Below are positions 1 to 6,545 of a stretch of 6,829 bases of DNA, piece by piece (position 1 is the stretch's first letter; the number at the start of each line of letters is the position of its first letter). The position numbers and the translations under genes are program-made. This DNA comes from an uncultured Flavobacteriales bacterium (GTDB lineage Bacteria; Bacteroidota; Bacteroidia; Flavobacteriales_D; Sanyastnellaceae), in NCBI GenBank assembly GCA_937890245.1, contig CALACF010000110.1, forward strand, positions 1 through 6,829, read 5' to 3'. The notes beneath the pieces were generated by a model. It worked only from the letters and a program-made list of their open reading frames with translations. It had not been told where the DNA came from and did no database searches.

Positions 1-464
1 GTGATGACGCGGACAGGCCTGCTTGTGTGAATCCGGTCGGAGTCTGCAGACCAATACAGCAAGTCCGTTTCGAGGCGGTCACCTGCTGCGTTGGTGAGCA
101 CGACCTTGTTGCGCGCGGTCAGATGCGCATGGGCCTCCCAAAAATCGCCGTCCTCCGCTTGCAAGACAGCTGTCACAGCACCCGTCGAGTCGTAGAGTGA
201 GAGAGAAAACCCATCGGAAACAAGCCAACGGCCCGTTTCGCTTGCCGCGCTCTCGTCGATCACCGCGTGCCGAGCCATGCGCCCGGCGGCCATGCGGTGG
301 CTGAGATTCCCCTGTTCAGTGTAGTGGAGCTCTACGCCTTCGAGCACCTGGGTCGGCTGATCACCGGCGCCCTCAAAATCGTAAACGGTCTCCAGGTCGT
401 TGCGACAGCTTGACAAGGCGAGAAGCCCTGCCACAGCGAATATTATCCGTCGGCTGCTGTCCAA
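1..464 (-). CDS. lptC: LptC-like LPS export lipoprotein, 3' end cut by window edge
   Basis: Probable LptC, the bitopic or lipid-anchored periplasmic protein that passes lipopolysaccharide from the LptBFG transporter to the LptA bridge. The frame is open from the window edge to a TAA shared with the upstream TPR gene, and 154 codons are visible. The only reasonable start near the signal is a TTG at 464-462, giving a basic N-terminus (residues 3-6 SSRR), a hydrophobic stretch and a lipobox LSSC with Cys20. Downstream, the pattern 'VLEGVELHYTEQGNL', then 'SDGFSLSLYDSTGAV', 'NKVVLTNAAGDRLETDLLYW' and 'DRIHTSRPVRVI' follows the repeated beta-strand layout of the LptC/OstA-like fold, where the ligand is described as being turned from a lipid product into a T-x-x-L-x-W strand. 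The C-terminus lies outside the window. It begins 15 bases after the TPR gene, so it is probably co-transcribed. The family call is by pattern recognition; the TTG start is an inference. Confidence 0.82.
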   Translation of the reverse strand, partial: MDSSRRIIFAVAGLLALSSCRNDLETVYDFEGAGDQPTQVLEGVELHYTEQGNLSHRMAAGRMARHAVIDESAASETGRWLVSDGFSLSLYDSTGAVTAVLQAEDGDFWEAHAHLTARNKVVLTNAAGDRLETDLLYWSADSDRIHTSRPVRVI

Positions 465-479
465 AGTTGCGGGCTGAAA

Positions 480-1859
480 TTAGCGAGGACGAATGATGGT
501 CGTCTCTCCGAAGCACTTCACAGTGAACGAATCGCCCTCCGACTTTCCATACGTGAACAAATCGTCCACAGATGGGTACTGCTTCTTGGCGTTGCTGATC
601 TTGCGGCGTGCTTTTTCGGCAACACTTGAGTCGCGCGAAATTGCCTGCTCGTAGTAGTCTGTGGCCAACCAATACACGGCGCGGCCGCCGATCGCGCCAT
701 CCTCACAACGAGAAGCTGAAGCAGAGATCACATCGCCGATCAGCATGTAAGCGCCGCCGTTGTTTGGCTCTGCGCGCTTGACGCTTCGCGCATAGCGCAT
801 CGCCTTGTCGACCTGGCCGAGGTTAGAAGCCACCAAGCCAGCCTTCAGCTCGTATTTTGCTTGAAGTGTTGAGTCCGTGTTGTTCGCTGCGGCCTCCTCC
901 AAGTAGCCGATGGCCGTGACGAAATCACCTTGCTTGAGCAGGAGTCGTCCGATCGCATAAGCCGCGCTCGGCGCCTTCAGCGAGTCGTAGACCGCTCGCG
1001 CCAAAGGCAAGTAAAGCTCGTTGTCCGTGCAGTTTCGGTTTTCTAGCAAGCCCAGCGACTTGACCTTCAGGTCGAAATCGTCAGGTGAAGCGGCAGTTTT
1101 TTTCGCCAACAAAGGCACCATGTCTTCACATTCGGCAACCTTCAAAAAAACCTGGTTCACGTTCTTGTTTGCCGAGGTATAGCCTTTTTCAGCCCGCGCA
1201 TCACCTGCCGCCAATGCAGCATTCAGCCCGTCGTTGATATAGCCCTGCACCATCAAATACTCTGAGAGGATGTTGGCGATGGCATCTGATTTTTCCTCGT
1301 CAGTCTCCGCATCACGCTTGGCGTAGTGCAGGGTCATGTAGTAATAGCTCAGCGCTGCAGGTGGCGTGTCTGCGCCCAAGCAATCCATGGCTTCCTTGAA
1401 CATTGTACCAGCTGTGGCATAGTCATCTGGATAGAATTTATACCAATCGGTTCCCTTGTGAACCAAGACGTGACAGCGGTTGTTGGGCTCCTTTTTTGTC
1501 GCGGGATAGAACTCCATCCGGCGGTCGTACAACATAAAAATACTGTCATTCAATTCAGTGACTCGCTGATCCAATGAATCTGAAATCGCAGCTTTTCGAA
1601 GGTTTTTCAGCATCGTAACGCCGTGGACATACAGGCTTTGCTTTGCGCCTCCGGGGCAGGTCGCGCAGGCCGTCCGCCAGAAGCCGATGGCGTCGCCATA
1701 GGCCTTTTGCTTGTAGTAGGTCGAGTACAAACTCAGGGCCTCTTTGCAGGCGTTTTGCTGCTCCGGCGTCGAGCCGTATTTCTCGTTTTGAGCGGCAAGA
1801 TTCAAGCTGGAGACTACCAACAAGGCGGTCAGAGCGAGCGTAATGGTGCGGAATTGCAT
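480..1859 (-). CDS. Secreted TPR-repeat protein, uncharacterised
   Basis: A 459-residue exported protein of unknown exact function. From the ATG at 1859 it has a clean signal peptide (MQFRTITLALTALLVVSSLN, with likely cleavage near LAAQ-N at residue 24). An ATG three codons upstream (1868) is also possible, but the inner start gives the more standard signal. The body is alpha-helical with TPR-like helices. The clearest are around residues 300-325 (AYAIGRLLLKQGDFVTAIGY), 333-360 (LQAKYELKAGLVASNLGQVD) and 368-410 (GAYMLIGDV to YYEQAISRD). Several Cys residues (about 64, 67, 160, 277, 385) are consistent with an extracytoplasmic location. The C-terminal 'GDSFTVKCFGETTIIR' ending resembles TPR proteins found beside lptC in other Bacteroidota. 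It follows the outer membrane protein gene after 16 or 25 bases and precedes lptC by 15. A scaffold role in the periplasm is inferred from the repeats alone. Confidence 0.82.
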   Translation of the reverse strand: MQFRTITLALTALLVVSSLNLAAQNEKYGSTPEQQNACKEALSLYSTYYKQKAYGDAIGFWRTACATCPGGAKQSLYVHGVTMLKNLRKAAISDSLDQRVTELNDSIFMLYDRRMEFYPATKKEPNNRCHVLVHKGTDWYKFYPDDYATAGTMFKEAMDCLGADTPPAALSYYYMTLHYAKRDAETDEEKSDAIANILSEYLMVQGYINDGLNAALAAGDARAEKGYTSANKNVNQVFLKVAECEDMVPLLAKKTAASPDDFDLKVKSLGLLENRNCTDNELYLPLARAVYDSLKAPSAAYAIGRLLLKQGDFVTAIGYLEEAAANNTDSTLQAKYELKAGLVASNLGQVDKAMRYARSVKRAEPNNGGAYMLIGDVISASASRCEDGAIGGRAVYWLATDYYEQAISRDSSVAEKARRKISNAKKQYPSVDDLFTYGKSEGDSFTVKCFGETTIIRPR

Positions 1860-1884
1860 CAGGGTCATGTTTGCTTAAATCGGG

Positions 1885-3279
1885 TCAGTCGTACCGTCGG
1901 GGGACGAGCCAAATATTTTTGAAGAAAGGCGACAGGGACACGCCAAATCGGAAGGTGAGTAGGTCCTCGATCAAGGCGCCCGCGTTGCCGTCAATCGCAC
2001 GTTGTCCAATTTCTATGCCGAAGTGAAATTGGGAGCCGGAGCGTGAGCCCATCATGGGGGCGGTGGCGCCTACGCTAAGGATCTTCGTCAAGGCGCGGTT
2101 TCCGTCAAAAGTGAGGTAGCCAGCTGCATTGCGCAGGCCCACCCGGTAGGTACTTCTGTCCAACAAGGTTTCGCTGTCTTTCAAGCGGCGCGGCGTGTAC
2201 GAAAGGCCGATGGCCTGGTGCGAGGCTTCCGTGAAGGCGACGCCGGGGTCGAGTAAATCGGGGTTGCTCTGCGTCCAATCGGCCACGCCCATTTCCATTC
2301 CAATTTCAATACGGCGGCCCTCGGCGGTGTTGCGTTCAAGGTGAACGCCGATGGACCAAGTGAGCGGGAATTCAGTTTCAACAACGCCGGACTCAAGATG
2401 GACAGAGTCGATTTGGGCCACGATGCCGGAGAGCTCTTGCGTGGTTGACCACTCGGTCGTCTCGTCTACGCTCAGTCCAAATGCGGGGGAGGCCGTGGCC
2501 CCTATCCGCAGCAAAGTGCTCGCACGAAGTTTGCGGTCGACATCGTAGACAGCGCCGATCAGTCGCTCATGAATGAAGCCGAACTTGAGGCCGACGCCAC
2601 GGTGCAGGGCCGATCGCTTGACTTGCATATCGAGGTATGCCGGGTCGATGATGTCGACGCTGCGGGTCTGGGCCAAATCGCCAAAGACCTGTTGTAATTG
2701 AGCGCCGAATGAGGTGCCGTGGGCGACGATTCGCAGGCTGTCCGCAGGTTGTCCTGCAGCAGCTTCGAAGGCGTGCCAGCGCTGGCCGTCGAATCTATAA
2801 CTCCAGCCCAAATGGGCTTCGCTGAGCCCGCCGGAACCGATGTAGCTGATCGCCACATCGCCGACGCCCTCTTGCTCAAACTGTTCTGTGATGGCATAGC
2901 CACTGCCGGAGAGCGGGCGAATACCGAATTGGAATGCCCCGCGGCCACTTCGCTGCTTCAAGACGAATTCGGCCTCCGAGATGCCGCCAAACCAACCTTC
3001 GCCTGAAGCAGATCCTTCGGTGAGCTTCAGTCCGTGGACGCCGATGCCAGATTGGAATGTGGTTCGATGGAGAAAGGAGGCTGCTGCGGGATTGGCCGAA
3101 TTGATGGCCGAACGATCGAGCCAAGCTGCGCCCATGCCTGCCATTCCGTGCTGTGCCGCCCCGCCAGCGGAGATTAAATCACCGAACGCGAATCGCGAAT
3201 AGGGGGACAGCGAGGTCTGGGCCGAGGCAGAAGTGCAGGCGACAACCAGCGTTAAGGCGGTGAGAATGAGTGATTTCAC
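1885..3279 (-). CDS. Outer membrane beta-barrel-like protein, uncharacterised
   Basis: A 464-residue probable outer membrane protein. It starts at a GTG whose last bases overlap the coaX stop (GTGA). Residues 1-20 form a signal peptide ending in the A-x-A site SASA before QTSLSPYSRF. The mature N-terminus 'SLSPYSRFAFGDL' with the following Gly/Ala-rich 'GMAGMGAAW' and 'INSANPAAAS' resembles the FadL-like or porin-like Bacteroidota proteins that carry an SPYSRFG-type start and an N-P-A-S motif. The rest alternates hydrophobic and polar residues with many Gly and aromatic residues, as in transmembrane beta strands, and it ends with strand-like 'LLTFRFGVSLSPFF' and a short 'WLVPRRYD' tail. There are no long hydrophobic helices after the signal. 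Substrate and function are unknown; hydrophobic-compound transport would be a guess from the FadL resemblance. Its place between coaX and the TPR gene is a recurring Bacteroidota arrangement. Confidence 0.8.
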   Translation of the reverse strand: MKSLILTALTLVVACTSASAQTSLSPYSRFAFGDLISAGGAAQHGMAGMGAAWLDRSAINSANPAAASFLHRTTFQSGIGVHGLKLTEGSASGEGWFGGISEAEFVLKQRSGRGAFQFGIRPLSGSGYAITEQFEQEGVGDVAISYIGSGGLSEAHLGWSYRFDGQRWHAFEAAAGQPADSLRIVAHGTSFGAQLQQVFGDLAQTRSVDIIDPAYLDMQVKRSALHRGVGLKFGFIHERLIGAVYDVDRKLRASTLLRIGATASPAFGLSVDETTEWSTTQELSGIVAQIDSVHLESGVVETEFPLTWSIGVHLERNTAEGRRIEIGMEMGVADWTQSNPDLLDPGVAFTEASHQAIGLSYTPRRLKDSETLLDRSTYRVGLRNAAGYLTFDGNRALTKILSVGATAPMMGSRSGSQFHFGIEIGQRAIDGNAGALIEDLLTFRFGVSLSPFFKNIWLVPRRYD

Positions 3280-4070
3280 GACGTAAGAGGAGCGTCTTCG
3301 AGGTGGTTGGCAAGTGCCAACACCCCTTTGAGGGTCAATAATGAGTCTGCGAAAGTCAACAATCCGGGGAGTCTATCAAAATATTGTGCCCCTCCACCTG
3401 TCACAATTATTCCCGCCTCGGGCGAATTTGCCAACAATCGTCGCACCAAACCGCCACATTCTTCCACCGCACCGCACACGACCCCGGCCGCAATTGTCCC
3501 CTCGGTGCTTTGCCCTGGGAACTGGATTTCCCCGGTTTTTCCCCATGCCAATTCAACGGCGGGCAGCGTATCCGTTCCCGACGCCAAGGCCCGCGCTCGC
3601 ATGGCGACGCCCGGAACGATTGCGCCCCCGAGCAGCCGCCCCGCAACGCGCAGGTCGATGGTCGTACACGTCCCGGCGTCCACAATGATGTTCGCGCCTG
3701 CGGGATCGGCTGCGTGGCAGGCCGCCATGTTTGCCCAACGATCCATCCCCTGCCGTCCAGATTTGAAGTCCACATAATCGTGGTCGAAATGTCCCACATC
3801 CCCATGCCCGATCATGCGAACCTCACCGGGCCACCACAATTGCTTCAGGCGCTCGCCAGCTCCGGCCCGATCCAGGGCGTAAACCCCAGCGCCAGTTCCG
3901 ACACCAACAGGCGCCGGCCAATCTTTCCACGGCAAGTCGTTTGCACGCAAGGCATCCCAGCTCCACGCCCCCGAGCGCACCACGGTCAGCCCATCAAAAA
4001 TGGCCAACTTCAATCGCGTATGTCCCGGGTCAATCGCCCAACGGATTCCCTCGGTCATCACCTTGCTCAT
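3276..4070 (-). CDS. coaX: Type III pantothenate kinase
   Basis: CoaX phosphorylates pantothenate with ATP in the first committed step of coenzyme A synthesis, in the cytoplasm. At 264 residues it has the usual family length. The ASKHA-fold motifs appear in order: the phosphate-1 loop at residues 14-21 (DPGHTRLK); the 'GMDR' segment at 108-111, whose Asp110 is the likely catalytic base; the phosphate-2 loop at 131-139 (DAGTCTTID); 'GGAIVPG' at 148-154; 'GTIAAGVVCG' at 191-200; and the adenosine-side 'IIVTGGGA' at 221-228. Two features are off-consensus: His17 replaces the Asn normally seen in D-x-G-N-T, and the segment before GMDR (YVDFKSGRQ) lacks the usual P-x-x-L-G shape. The gene starts at an ATG inside the gldD stop (ATGA overlap) and its stop overlaps the next start (GTGA), suggesting translational coupling. 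The identification is firm; full activity is inferred. Confidence 0.93.
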   Translation of the reverse strand: MSKVMTEGIRWAIDPGHTRLKLAIFDGLTVVRSGAWSWDALRANDLPWKDWPAPVGVGTGAGVYALDRAGAGERLKQLWWPGEVRMIGHGDVGHFDHDYVDFKSGRQGMDRWANMAACHAADPAGANIIVDAGTCTTIDLRVAGRLLGGAIVPGVAMRARALASGTDTLPAVELAWGKTGEIQFPGQSTEGTIAAGVVCGAVEECGGLVRRLLANSPEAGIIVTGGGAQYFDRLPGLLTFADSLLTLKGVLALANHLEDAPLTS

Positions 4071-4654
4071 GGCCAGCGCACTGTTTCCATGATACGGGCC
4101 ACGTCATAGGTGATGCGGTCGGTGACGGGCTGCGTCGAATCACCGTTTGCCGAGCGATTGAAATACAGCGCCCCGCGAAAAAAGTCGTCCGCTCCATCGG
4201 TGAGTACGAACTGCATCGGGCTTGCGGCATCGCCCGTTAAATGAAATGAAATGCCGGACGTTCCGTCGGGCCGGTTGAACCGGCGCGTGCCGATCGCATC
4301 TGCGCGAACCTCGTGCTCGTAGGCCAGCCGAAAGGCGTCGTCCATGCGCTCGGCCAAATCTTCGGCCCCATTTGCGTGCACGTACGTACAATGAAGCCGT
4401 GCGTCGTATTGTGGGTACACGAGGTCAAACCAGCAGGAGTCGCCAACGCGCTCCAACCTCGGCATCAAGCCCGCCGCCAAAGAGCGTTCAAAGCCCAATC
4501 CACAGCCCACCTCACCGGCGGAAAACAGCGTGTCGTGCAGTGCGATCCGGAAGTATCCAGACGGCCTCGGCACCGGGTCAGCATTGCAGCCCGAAAGCAG
4601 CAGGGCCAGCCCGAGAGCTGCAGCCATCCCCATAGAAAACGTCATCCTCCTCAT
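4067..4654 (-). CDS. gldD: Gliding motility lipoprotein GldD
   Basis: GldD is a Bacteroidota lipoprotein required for gliding in Flavobacterium johnsoniae, where it lies next to gldE; its biochemical role is unknown. This 195-residue protein has a basic N-terminus, a hydrophobic core and a lipobox LLSGC with Cys23, so it should be lipid-anchored. Family hallmarks follow: 'PRPSGYFRIAL' at 29-39 (often PKP-x-GY-x-RI), 'CWFDLVYPQYDA' at 74-85, and the strongly conserved C-terminal block at 144-195 with 'ASPMQFVLTD', 'FFRGALYFN', 'NGDSTQPV' and the ending 'DVARIMETVRW'. Its ATG overlaps the gldE stop in ATGA form; later in-frame Met4, Met8 and Met10 could also start translation, but the coupled first ATG is preferred. 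Presence does not prove gliding, because homologues also occur in non-gliding Bacteroidota. Confidence 0.94.
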   Translation of the reverse strand: MRRMTFSMGMAAALGLALLLSGCNADPVPRPSGYFRIALHDTLFSAGEVGCGLGFERSLAAGLMPRLERVGDSCWFDLVYPQYDARLHCTYVHANGAEDLAERMDDAFRLAYEHEVRADAIGTRRFNRPDGTSGISFHLTGDAASPMQFVLTDGADDFFRGALYFNRSANGDSTQPVTDRITYDVARIMETVRWP

Positions 4655-5970
4655 GCGCCCGTCATTTCTACGCGCACCTGCAGAACGCGCCGACGATCGG
4701 CGGCTTCCACCACGAACTTTACTCCGTCAAACACGAGGTCGTCCCCGCTGACCAACATCCGGCCGGCCTGTTCGACCATGAACCCACCGATCGAATCGCT
4801 TTCGCCCTTTGCCGCTTCCATCTCCTCTCCGTCGACACCCAAAATGCGGTACATGTCGACCAGCATGGTCTTGCCTTGGAAGACAAAGATGTGCTCACTG
4901 ATCCGGCTGTATTGGACTTCTTCCTGGTCGAATTCGTCGGCGATTTCTCCAACAATTTCTTCGATCACGTCTTCCATCGAGACGATTCCGCTCGTCCCGC
5001 CGTATTCGTCTACGACCACCGCCAGATGGACCTTCCGCCCTTGGAAATCCCGCAACAAATCGTCAATTTTCATGTTCTCCGTCACAAAAAATGGCTTTCT
5101 CAAAAGCGCAGCCCAATCGAGGTTTTCCTCGCCGCGTTTGCCAATCAAATCCTTGACATACAACACCCCAGAAATCTCATCGAAACTGTTGCGGTACACT
5201 GGGATGCGGCTGTGGCCTGAAGCGATAATTTCCGGCAACAGGGTGGACCACGGTGTATCAACCGAGAACGCAGTCACGTCCACGCGCGGCGTCATGATTT
5301 GCTTGACGTCCTTCTTGCCGAAGGACACGATACCGGACAGGATGCGATTCTCGTCCTCGGACCGATCGCCAGAATCCGTCAGAGCCAAAGCGTGCTCTAG
5401 ATCTTCCACCGACACGTCATCATTGTGGAACCGTGCCAGTTTCCGATCGACCAAGCCGCTGAATGCCGTCATGGGCCTTGCCACTGGCCGGAGCAGTTGT
5501 TGGACAAGGGCGAGTGGCTGTGCCATCGCCGTAGCAAACTTCGGCCCGTTGCGGGAGGCGTAAATCTTGGGGATGACCTCTCCGAATAGTACGATGATGA
5601 AGGTGACGGCAAATATGTGGACCACCCATTCCCAGACCGGCCCGAGGCTGCCCTCGGGAAAGGTGCTGCGCATCACCACGGTCGAAATCAAGATGATGAT
5701 GATGTTGACGGCGTTGTTCAGCACGAGAATCGTGGCCAGCAATCGGCGGGGGGCCAGCTGAGGGTCTGGCTGGGTCAATAGCTTGAGCGCGACTTCCGAG
5801 GGCTTGTCGCCCTGCTCTTGAAGGTCTAAGTAATCCTGTGGCTTGAGCGAGAAAAATGCGATCTCAGATCCAGATACGGCGCCGCTGACAAAGAGCAAGA
5901 CCGCGATGCTTGTCGTCGCCCACCACCAGCCCGAAGAGAAAAGCAAAGCTTCTGCTATCAAGCCGACCAT
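4651..5970 (-). CDS. gldE: Gliding-motility-associated GldE, CNNM/CorC-family membrane protein
   Basis: GldE belongs to the HlyC/CorC (CNNM-like) family of membrane proteins with cytoplasmic CBS domains; relatives are linked to Mg or Co ion transport, while the exact role in gliding is unknown. The 439-residue protein shows a DUF21 region with hydrophobic segments near 17-42, 78-100 and 113-136, including 'SGSEIAFFSL' and 'FGEVIPKIYA'. A CBS pair covers roughly 222-277 ('IMTPRVDV', 'HSRIPVYRNSFDEISGVLY') and 288-340 ('VVVDEYGGTSGIVSMEDVIE'). A CorC/HlyC C-terminal domain spans about 354-436 ('DSIGGFMVEQAGRML'). I chose the ATG at 5970, which overlaps the ssb stop (TGATG); a TTG one codon upstream could extend it by one residue. 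The stop overlaps gldD's start. The close pairing with gldD supports the GldE name over a generic hemolysin-like annotation. Confidence 0.93.
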   Translation of the reverse strand: MVGLIAEALLFSSGWWWATTSIAVLLFVSGAVSGSEIAFFSLKPQDYLDLQEQGDKPSEVALKLLTQPDPQLAPRRLLATILVLNNAVNIIIILISTVVMRSTFPEGSLGPVWEWVVHIFAVTFIIVLFGEVIPKIYASRNGPKFATAMAQPLALVQQLLRPVARPMTAFSGLVDRKLARFHNDDVSVEDLEHALALTDSGDRSEDENRILSGIVSFGKKDVKQIMTPRVDVTAFSVDTPWSTLLPEIIASGHSRIPVYRNSFDEISGVLYVKDLIGKRGEENLDWAALLRKPFFVTENMKIDDLLRDFQGRKVHLAVVVDEYGGTSGIVSMEDVIEEIVGEIADEFDQEEVQYSRISEHIFVFQGKTMLVDMYRILGVDGEEMEAAKGESDSIGGFMVEQAGRMLVSGDDLVFDGVKFVVEAADRRRVLQVRVEMTGA

Positions 5971-6398
5971 CAAAAGGGGATGTTTTTCAAGTCGTCAGCA
6001 CCGCCCGGAACCGGCCCGCCTTGCGTGCCTGTGCCCGCGTCGCCCTTGCCTGTGCCCGCGTCGCCCTTGCGCTCGAGCAACTGCAACTGGTCCGCAACAA
6101 TTTCGGTGCCCTGCCGCTCAATGCCCAGCTTGTCGGTCCAGGAACGGGTGCGCAGCCGGCCTTCGATGTAGACCAGCGAGCCTGTTCGGACATATTTATC
6201 GGCGAATTCAGCCGTCTGCCGCCAGAGCACCACGTTGTGCCATTCCGTGCGGCTGGTCCGATCGCCCGTTTTGCGGTCGGTCATCGTTTCCGATGTCGCC
6301 AAGCGCAATCCACACGTGGCCACCCCACTTTCGAGATACCTCAACTCGGGATTTTGCCCAACGTTCCCCACGAGGATGACCTTGTTGACACTTGCCAT
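5970..6398 (-). CDS. ssb: Single-stranded DNA-binding protein
   Basis: SSB coats single-stranded DNA during replication, recombination and repair and recruits partner enzymes through its C-terminal tip. The 142-residue protein has an OB fold at about 3-110: 'NKVILVGNVGQNPELRY' at 5-21, 'TEWHNVVLWRQTAEFADKYV' at 51-70, 'GSLVYIEGRLRTRSW' at 73-87, with Trp53, Trp59 and Trp87 as likely base-stacking aromatics. A short Gly/Asp-rich linker (111-134) contains two copies of KGDAGTG. The tail 'ADDLKNIPF' keeps the acidic residues and the terminal I-P-F of the protein-interaction tip. The linker and overall length are short for a bacterial SSB but within the range seen in Bacteroidota. The gene starts 9 bases after the mutY tail and its TGA overlaps the gldE ATG. 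In Bacteroidota the mutY-ssb-gldE order is common. Confidence 0.97.
   Translation of the reverse strand: MASVNKVILVGNVGQNPELRYLESGVATCGLRLATSETMTDRKTGDRTSRTEWHNVVLWRQTAEFADKYVRTGSLVYIEGRLRTRSWTDKLGIERQGTEIVADQLQLLERKGDAGTGKGDAGTGTQGGPVPGGADDLKNIPF
6029..6070 (-). repeat. Perfect 21-bp tandem duplication in the SSB linker
   Basis: Two back-to-back identical 21-base units lie at 6029-6049 and 6050-6070. Because the unit is a multiple of three, the reading frame is kept and the protein gains two identical KGDAGTG heptads (residues 111-124) in the flexible linker of SSB. The exact identity, with no synonymous differences, points to a recent duplication or a copy-number-variable tract rather than long-conserved protein repeats. 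Confidence 0.88.
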
Positions 6399-6407
6399 GC
6401 GCCAAAA

Positions 6408-6545
6408 TTACCCCAGTTGCGCCAGTTCAGGGCCGATGTGACCCCAAATTCGTTCCATCAAGCGATGCAGGGCGAGATCCCCGACCTCATCCAGCGGGAC
6501 CCACTGTCCCTCAGCACTTTCCGCTGGAGCGTCCTCGAGCGCATG
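6408..6545 (-). pseudogene. mutY: Displaced 3' end of mutY in a shifted reading frame
   Basis: The last 45 codons expected of MutY are found in a different frame from the main body. They include 'QWVPLDEVGDLALHRLMERI', which matches the usual MutY ending (a V-x-x-x-E-L turn followed by A-L-P-x-L-hydrophobic-E). Joining residue 85 of the visible main frame (counted from the GTG at 6801) to this stretch needs one base to be skipped near 6546, or two bases to be restored. The exact point cannot be fixed; the window runs from about 6549 to 6514. The frame closes at TAA 6410-6408, nine bases before ssb, which is where an intact mutY would be expected to end. The His in LALH replaces a Pro that is normally conserved. 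This may be a sequencing or assembly indel rather than true gene decay. Confidence 0.8.

Noticed and set aside
465..479. Possible terminator or promoter between the TPR gene and lptC
   Set aside because: The 15-base gap holds no inverted repeat, T-run or -7-like element.
1097..1150. Two runs of seven A/T (1097-1103 and 1144-1150) in the TPR gene as phase-variation or frameshift sites
   Set aside because: Both are short, fall in Lys and Phe codons in frame, and do not sit in a slippery X-XXY-YYZ phase; the frame continues normally on both sides.
3307..4109. Long plus-strand open frames opposite coaX (up to 241 codons)
   Set aside because: The opposite strand encodes a full set of pantothenate kinase motifs; these frames show no motif or sensible composition.
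4313..5563. 416-codon open frame on the plus strand, antisense to gldD and gldE
   Set aside because: Its translation is low-complexity, rich in Ser, Thr, Arg and Pro, with no recognisable motif, and it runs opposite two genes with strong family signatures. It is a shadow of GC-rich coding DNA.
5970..5973. TTG at 5973-5971 as the start of gldE
   Set aside because: An ATG follows immediately and forms a TGATG overlap with the ssb stop, so the TTG is unnecessary, though it cannot be excluded.
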